DNA of 64,000 bases from an uncultured Lachnospiraceae bacterium. GTDB taxonomy: Bacteria > Bacillota > Clostridia > Lachnospirales > Lachnospiraceae. The translations under genes and the position numbers were made by a program. The stretch spans positions 1 to 64,000 of the forward strand of contig CAJUSK010000034.1 in the NCBI GenBank assembly GCA_910589075.1. The letters run 5' to 3'. Under the pieces are notes generated by a model. The model was not told the origin of the DNA and ran no database searches. It was given only the letters and a program-made list of their open reading frames with translations. Below are positions 59,913-64,000 of this stretch, piece by piece (position 1 is the first letter of the stretch; every line of letters begins with the position of its first letter).

Positions 59913-59951
59913 CTTTTTCCTGTCAAAAACTGACAAAATACGATGTCTTTC

Positions 59952-59980
59952 TTGCTGATTCACATAAATAATGCTATACT
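59952..59980 (+). promoter_or_regulatory. Promoter for the deacetylase-bactofilin genes
   Basis: TTGCTG (59952-59957), 17 bp, TATACT (59975-59980). The start codon is at 60098, leaving a leader of about 110 nt. Confidence 0.55.
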
Positions 59981-60097
59981 TGTTCCATACGGGTATTACG
60001 AAGCATATGGCGGGGTGACGGTAAGCATATTCTCATTAAATTGGTACTTTCCTCCCGCTATATTGTGTGATACAATCAAAAGGGAGTTTGTTTATTT

Positions 60098-61039
60098 ATG
60101 TCAGATGTAACCAGCAGCAAGAGAAAACGGCGGGTATGGGTCTTAAAGAAGCTGATTGTTGCCAGCCTGCTGGCGGCTATTTTGATACCGACGACAGTGA
60201 GTATATATCTGGGTGTCCGTGTCAGTTCTCTGAAGGAACAGGTGAAAGCGCTGGAAAATGAAGCGGCACAGTTGGAGACGGCGGTGGCGGAGATGCAGGC
60301 AAAGGCCGCAAGGGATGCAGAGCCTGAGATACTGACCGAGGAGGACGGTATCAGGGCCTGGGAAGAACAGGCAGAGAAGTCAGAAGAACCCCGGCCGGCA
60401 GCCCCGTCAACGATCAGAAAGGTATATCTGACTTTTGATGACGGTCCCAGCATTTACACGGATGAAATTCTGGACATTCTGAAGGAATATGATGTAAAAG
60501 CCACTTTTTTTGTAGTGGGAAAGGGAAAAGAACCATATGAGGAAGCCTGCCGCAGGATTGTGGAAGAGGGACATACGCTGGGGATGCATTCTTACAGCCA
60601 TGTGTATCAGGAAATTTATGCGTCCAGGGAAGCCTTTATATGGGATGTGAATATACTACAGGATTATCTGTACAAGGTGACCGGCGTACATCCGGAAATA
60701 TACCGTTTCCCCGGAGGCAGCAGCAATCGTGTGAGCACAGTGGACATGCAGGAATTGAAAGACTACCTGAATGAAATCGGCATAGTGTGGTATGATTGGA
60801 ATATATCCAGCGGTGACGCCACCGGCCATCCGGGTTATGAGCAGATTGTCAAAAACTGTACTTCGGATCTGGAGAACTATGGAGAAGCTGTGATACTGCT
60901 TCACGATGCGGCGGATAAAAAAACAACGGTACAGGCATTGCCAAAGATTATAGAGACAATACTGGAAATGGAAGATACGGTGATTGTTCCGATTACGGAT
61001 GAAACAGTCCCGGTACAGCATGGAAAGACAAAATCATAA
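60098..61039 (+). CDS. Membrane-anchored polysaccharide deacetylase
   Basis: A 313-residue protein with one N-terminal membrane segment (LIVASLLAAILIPTTVSIYL), a short coiled coil (LKEQVKALENEAAQLETAVA) and a NodB deacetylase domain. The metal and catalytic motifs are YLTFDDGPS, GMHSYSHVYQE, YRFPGGSSN and VILLHD. It probably deacetylates peptidoglycan or a related glycan outside the cell. It resembles the deacetylase half of the protein at 43458. The bactofilin gene follows 30 bp later. Confidence 0.88.
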   Translation: MSDVTSSKRKRRVWVLKKLIVASLLAAILIPTTVSIYLGVRVSSLKEQVKALENEAAQLETAVAEMQAKAARDAEPEILTEEDGIRAWEEQAEKSEEPRPAAPSTIRKVYLTFDDGPSIYTDEILDILKEYDVKATFFVVGKGKEPYEEACRRIVEEGHTLGMHSYSHVYQEIYASREAFIWDVNILQDYLYKVTGVHPEIYRFPGGSSNRVSTVDMQELKDYLNEIGIVWYDWNISSGDATGHPGYEQIVKNCTSDLENYGEAVILLHDAADKKTTVQALPKIIETILEMEDTVIVPITDETVPVQHGKTKS

Positions 61040-61069
61040 CAGGAATCAAAGAAATGGAGGATATAAAAA

Positions 61070-62335
61070 ATGGGTTTTTTTACGGACTTGAAAGAGGATT
61101 TATCGCAGGCGGTGAATGAACTGATTCCGGAAGAAGAAGGCGGGAAACCGGAGACGGCCCGGTCGGTGATGGAGACTGCCGGGGAGCTGGTTCCTGCAGA
61201 GGATGAATTCGCATCAGAAGAGGAAATCTGGGCGGAGAAAGAAAACTGGGCGGATGAAAGCTGGGCAGATGCATCTTCGGATGAAGATATGACAATAAAA
61301 GAGGATATGACGGAAAAGCTGAATTCAATGCTTGAAAATCTGGATGAAAACGAAACACCGGAAGAGATGGCTTTCGGGTCGGCAGTGGAGCAGACAGAAA
61401 CTCTGTCTGTGACGAAAGGAATGGCATGGGCGGACCTGAAGGAAACCGCGCCGGAAGTGGCAGTGGAAACGGTTGCTGTGTCGGCAGCAGTGACAGCAGA
61501 GACGGTTGCCGTACCTGAGCCCGGTATGGCGGAAACAGCCGCTGCATCTTTGACAGGGGACACCGGTGTGGGGAGTGAGATGGGGGCTGCAGCCGATATC
61601 CCGGCGGCGCCTGTTCCGGTCCAGGAAGCGCCGGCTGCTGAACCGGTGGCGGAAACCAGCCCTGTCATGACAGAGGAAACTGTAACAGAAACAAATACAA
61701 ACATATTAGCGGAAGAGGCAATGGCAATGGAAGAATCAATGGTAGAGATGACCGCGGCAGAGACTGCCGCAGCAGAGGAAATGACAGCGGTGGAACCTAT
61801 GGAGACAGTGGAAGAGGCAGAAGCAGAAGCTGTTACGGAAGAAGCGGCGGCGGAAGAAGCTGCTGAACCGGAGCGGGTGATCAGTGACGAAGTGGCAGTG
61901 GTAACGGCAGGGATGAAAATTGTCGGCGATATGACTTCCGACGGTTCCATGGATGTAGTGGGAACGGTACAGGGCAATATCGATATATGGGGCAAATTAA
62001 ATATATCGGGAACCATTGTGGGCAATTCCAAAGCCATGGAAGTGTATGCGGAAAATGCCCGGATTACAGGTGAGATTACAAGCGAAGGCAGCGTGAAGAT
62101 CGGACAGAGTTCTGTCATCATCGGGAATATTTATGCCAACAGCGCGGTTGTTGCAGGTGCGGTAAAGGGTGATATTGATGTGCAGGGGCCGGTGATTCTG
62201 GATACCACAGCCATTGTAATGGGCAATATCAAATCCAAATCCGTACAGATTAACAATGGCGCGGTCATCGAGGGTATGTGTTCACTGTGCTATGCAGATG
62301 TGAATCCTACATCCTTCTTTGAAGCGTTTAAGTAA
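61070..62335 (+). CDS. Bactofilin with long acidic N-terminal region
   Basis: A 421-residue protein. The first 270 residues are acidic, Glu/Ala/Val-rich and low in complexity; the last 140 form a bactofilin (DUF583) beta-helix (GSMDVVGTVQGNIDIWGKLN, then ITGEITSEGSVKIGQSSVII, then GDIDVQGPVI). Bactofilins are polymer-forming scaffold proteins that can place wall enzymes; the neighbouring deacetylase is a plausible partner. The very long acidic arm is unusual, as bactofilins are normally 100-200 residues. TGGAGG precedes the ATG. Confidence 0.85.
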   Translation: MGFFTDLKEDLSQAVNELIPEEEGGKPETARSVMETAGELVPAEDEFASEEEIWAEKENWADESWADASSDEDMTIKEDMTEKLNSMLENLDENETPEEMAFGSAVEQTETLSVTKGMAWADLKETAPEVAVETVAVSAAVTAETVAVPEPGMAETAAASLTGDTGVGSEMGAAADIPAAPVPVQEAPAAEPVAETSPVMTEETVTETNTNILAEEAMAMEESMVEMTAAETAAAEEMTAVEPMETVEEAEAEAVTEEAAAEEAAEPERVISDEVAVVTAGMKIVGDMTSDGSMDVVGTVQGNIDIWGKLNISGTIVGNSKAMEVYAENARITGEITSEGSVKIGQSSVIIGNIYANSAVVAGAVKGDIDVQGPVILDTTAIVMGNIKSKSVQINNGAVIEGMCSLCYADVNPTSFFEAFK

Positions 62336-62349
62336 TGAGGGAAAGTCAT

Positions 62350-63045
62350 ATGCAGAGACTGTTATTGAAACTCAGCGGAGAAGCGCTGGCAGGAGATAAA
62401 AAAACCGGCTTTGACGAACCCACTGTCAAGAAAGTGGCCCTGCAGGTGAAAGAGCTGACAGACGATGGGATCCAGGTGGGAATTGTCATTGGAGGCGGCA
62501 ATTTCTGGAGAGGACGTTCCAGCGAAAATATAGACCGGACCAAAGCGGACCAGATCGGTATGCTTGCCACAGTGATGAACTGTATCTATGTATCAGAAAT
62601 TTTCCGCAGTACCGGTATGAAAACCAACATACTGACCCCCTTTGCCTGCGGCTCTTTTACGGAACTTTTTTCCAAAGACCGTGCGGTCAGCGCTTTTGAG
62701 CAGGGCAGGGTGGTATTCTTTGCAGGCGGAACGGGACATCCTTATTTTTCCACGGATACAGGCGTGGTGCTGCGGGCGGTGGAAGTAGAGGCGGATGTAA
62801 TTTTGCTGGCCAAGGCAGTTGACGGTGTATACAATGATGACCCACGGACCAATCCGGCTGCCACAAGGTATGAGGAAGTTTCCATCGGGGAAGTGATCGA
62901 GAAAAATCTGCAGGTTGTGGATATGACCGCTTCCATTCTGGCACGGGATAACAGGATGCCCATGTGGGTGTTTGGACTGAATGAAGAAAACAGCATTGTC
63001 AATACTGTGAAAGGGACATTTCACGGAACAAAAGTTACGGTTTAA
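62350..63045 (+). CDS. pyrH: UMP kinase
   Basis: A 231-residue UMP kinase (UMP to UDP, first step to UTP and CTP). Typical parts: LLLKLSGEALAGD, VGIVIGGGNFWRG, DQIGMLATVMN, AVDGVYNDDPR. ATG 62350 gives the usual MxRxLLKLSG start with GAGGG ahead; an ATG at 62335 overlapping the bactofilin stop is also possible. It begins the conserved pyrH-frr-uppS order. Confidence 0.95.
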   Translation: MQRLLLKLSGEALAGDKKTGFDEPTVKKVALQVKELTDDGIQVGIVIGGGNFWRGRSSENIDRTKADQIGMLATVMNCIYVSEIFRSTGMKTNILTPFACGSFTELFSKDRAVSAFEQGRVVFFAGGTGHPYFSTDTGVVLRAVEVEADVILLAKAVDGVYNDDPRTNPAATRYEEVSIGEVIEKNLQVVDMTASILARDNRMPMWVFGLNEENSIVNTVKGTFHGTKVTV

Positions 63046-63060
63046 ACGGGAGGAACGGCT

Positions 63061-63612
63061 ATGGATGAGAGAATTAAAAAACTGGAAGGCAAGATGCAGA
63101 AGGCCTATGATTTCCTGCTGTCGGATTTTGCGACGATTCGGGCTGGCAGGGCCAATCCCCATGTGCTTGACAAGATCAGAGTAGATTATTATGGAACGCC
63201 CACACCGATTCAGCAGGTGGGCAATATCTCCGTACCGGAGGCCAGGATGATTCAGATTGCCCCCTGGGAAAAGAATCTGTTGAAAGCGATTGAGAAAGCA
63301 ATTCAGACTTCGGATCTCGGTATCAATCCCACCAATGACGGCTCTGTGATCCGTCTGGTATTTCCGGAACTGACAGAAGAGCGAAGAAGAGATCTGGTTA
63401 AGGAAATCAAGAAAAAAGGGGAAGAGAGCAAGGTCGCAGTCCGCAATATCCGCCGTGACGGGAATGATTCCTTTAAGAAACTTGCCAAAACAGAAGTTTC
63501 CGAGGACGAGATCAAACAGCTTGAAGAGGAGCTGCAGAAGCTGACGGATCGGTTTGTCAAAGAGATAGATAAAGCTGTGGAAGAGAAGTCGAAGGATATT
63601 CTGACCGTATAG
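63061..63612 (+). CDS. frr: Ribosome recycling factor
   Basis: A 183-residue protein that splits ribosomes after termination together with EF-G. Typical segments: LLSDFATIRAGRANPHVLD, QQVGNISVPEARMIQIAPW and ESKVAVRNIRRDGND. Length is standard. GGGAGGAACGGCT precedes the ATG, 15 bp after pyrH. Confidence 0.97.
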   Translation: MDERIKKLEGKMQKAYDFLLSDFATIRAGRANPHVLDKIRVDYYGTPTPIQQVGNISVPEARMIQIAPWEKNLLKAIEKAIQTSDLGINPTNDGSVIRLVFPELTEERRRDLVKEIKKKGEESKVAVRNIRRDGNDSFKKLAKTEVSEDEIKQLEEELQKLTDRFVKEIDKAVEEKSKDILTV

Positions 63613-63635
63613 AAATACAGTACTTACGAAAGACT

Positions 63636-63676
63636 AAGGGGTAGGCGCCGTTTTTCAGATGCGCCTCCCCTTTCTG
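63636..63676 (+). terminator. Hairpin between frr and uppS
   Basis: AAGGGG-AGGCGC pairs with GCGCCT-CCCCTT, followed by TCTG; the T-tract is weak, so partial termination or processing is likely. Confidence 0.5.
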
Positions 63677-63694
63677 TTAAAAGAGGATTATCAC

Positions 63695-64000
63695 ATGAAC
63701 ATACCGAATCACGTAGCAATCATACTGGACGGAAACGGCAGGTGGGCAAAGAGCAGGAATATGCCCAGAAACTATGGACATGTACAGGGTGCAAAACAGG
63801 TGGAACTGATCTGCGAGAAGGCTTATAAAATGGGCATCAATTACCTGACGGTGTATGCTTTTTCCACGGAAAACTGGAACAGGCCGAAAGACGAAGTGGA
63901 CGCGTTGATGAAGCTTCTGCGCAACTATATGAAAACCTGCCTGAAAACGGCAGAGAAAAACCGGATGTGTGTGCGGGTGATCGGGGACAAGACCGGACTG
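63695..64000 (+). CDS. uppS: Isoprenyl transferase (undecaprenyl diphosphate synthase), N-terminal part
   Basis: The first 102 codons of a cis-prenyltransferase that makes the C55 carrier lipid for peptidoglycan. The catalytic Asp motif is ILDGNGRWAKSR, followed by GHVQGAKQV and YAFSTENWNRP. AAGAGGATTATCAC precedes ATG 63695. The gene runs off the window end. Confidence 0.95.
   Translation, partial: MNIPNHVAIILDGNGRWAKSRNMPRNYGHVQGAKQVELICEKAYKMGINYLTVYAFSTENWNRPKDEVDALMKLLRNYMKTCLKTAEKNRMCVRVIGDKTGL

Noticed and set aside
60901..62121. Minus-strand Ser/Ala/Thr-rich frame opposite the bactofilin
   Set aside because: It is the reverse reading of the Glu/Ala-rich arm; low complexity keeps the frame open without coding.

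Overview
The window looks like the chromosome of a Lachnospiraceae-type anaerobe (Bacillota, Clostridia). Reasons: the gene order pyrH-frr-uppS, clostridial families such as DUF6033, a SpoIID-like protein, two FeoA domains with FeoB and a FeoB-associated Cys-rich peptide, an amidase-deacetylase fusion, strong AGGAGG ribosome sites, and no outer-membrane genes. The genus cannot be fixed from sequence alone.

Region 1 (1 to about 15.56 kb) carries the distal part of a type 1 BREX phage-defence operon: the end of brxC, then pglX, pglZ and brxL. A truncated OLD-type ATPase, a C45-type Ntn hydrolase, decayed genes, an Rpn-family nuclease and a large serine recombinase follow. The recombinase stops right where a SpoIID-like host gene begins on the other strand, so this region looks like the right end of an integrated element whose left end lies outside the window.

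Region 2 (15,882 to 31,126) is a complete AT-rich integrated element of about 15.2 kb, inserted in the same SpoIID-like gene. Its ends share the 13-bp direct repeat ACCATTCCGTATA. Joining the two flanks across that repeat restores the host reading frame. Joining the two element ends would extend the serine integrase by about 35 codons up to a strong terminator now stranded at the left end. Cargo: a resolvase, an XRE regulator with a divergent promoter, an array of four SH3-like lipoproteins, a probable type I toxin-antitoxin locus too short for ordinary gene calling, a SprT-like metalloprotease whose ribosome site is buried in a perfect hairpin, and many unknown small proteins. No relaxase, coupling ATPase, replication protein or virion gene was recognised.

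Region 3 (31.1 to 64 kb) is ordinary, more GC-rich chromosome: the 5' part of the split SpoIID-like gene; a GntR-ABC transporter operon with a large inverted-repeat operator; cysK and metY; AlkD-like repair; a membrane spermidine-synthase-like protein followed by an FG-GAP-like secreted protein and a two-component system; an amidase-deacetylase fusion; a tyrosine recombinase; a Uma2 nuclease; a DUF6033 cluster; SOD and a DtxR-type regulator divergent from the feo operon; a MarR-RND efflux operon; a deacetylase, a bactofilin, and pyrH-frr-uppS.

The most unusual points are the double use of one host gene by two serine recombinases, the integrase whose 3' end is exchanged on integration, the lipoprotein array, the toxin-antitoxin locus, and a noncoding repeat of about 115 bp found both inside the element and 29 kb away in the chromosome.
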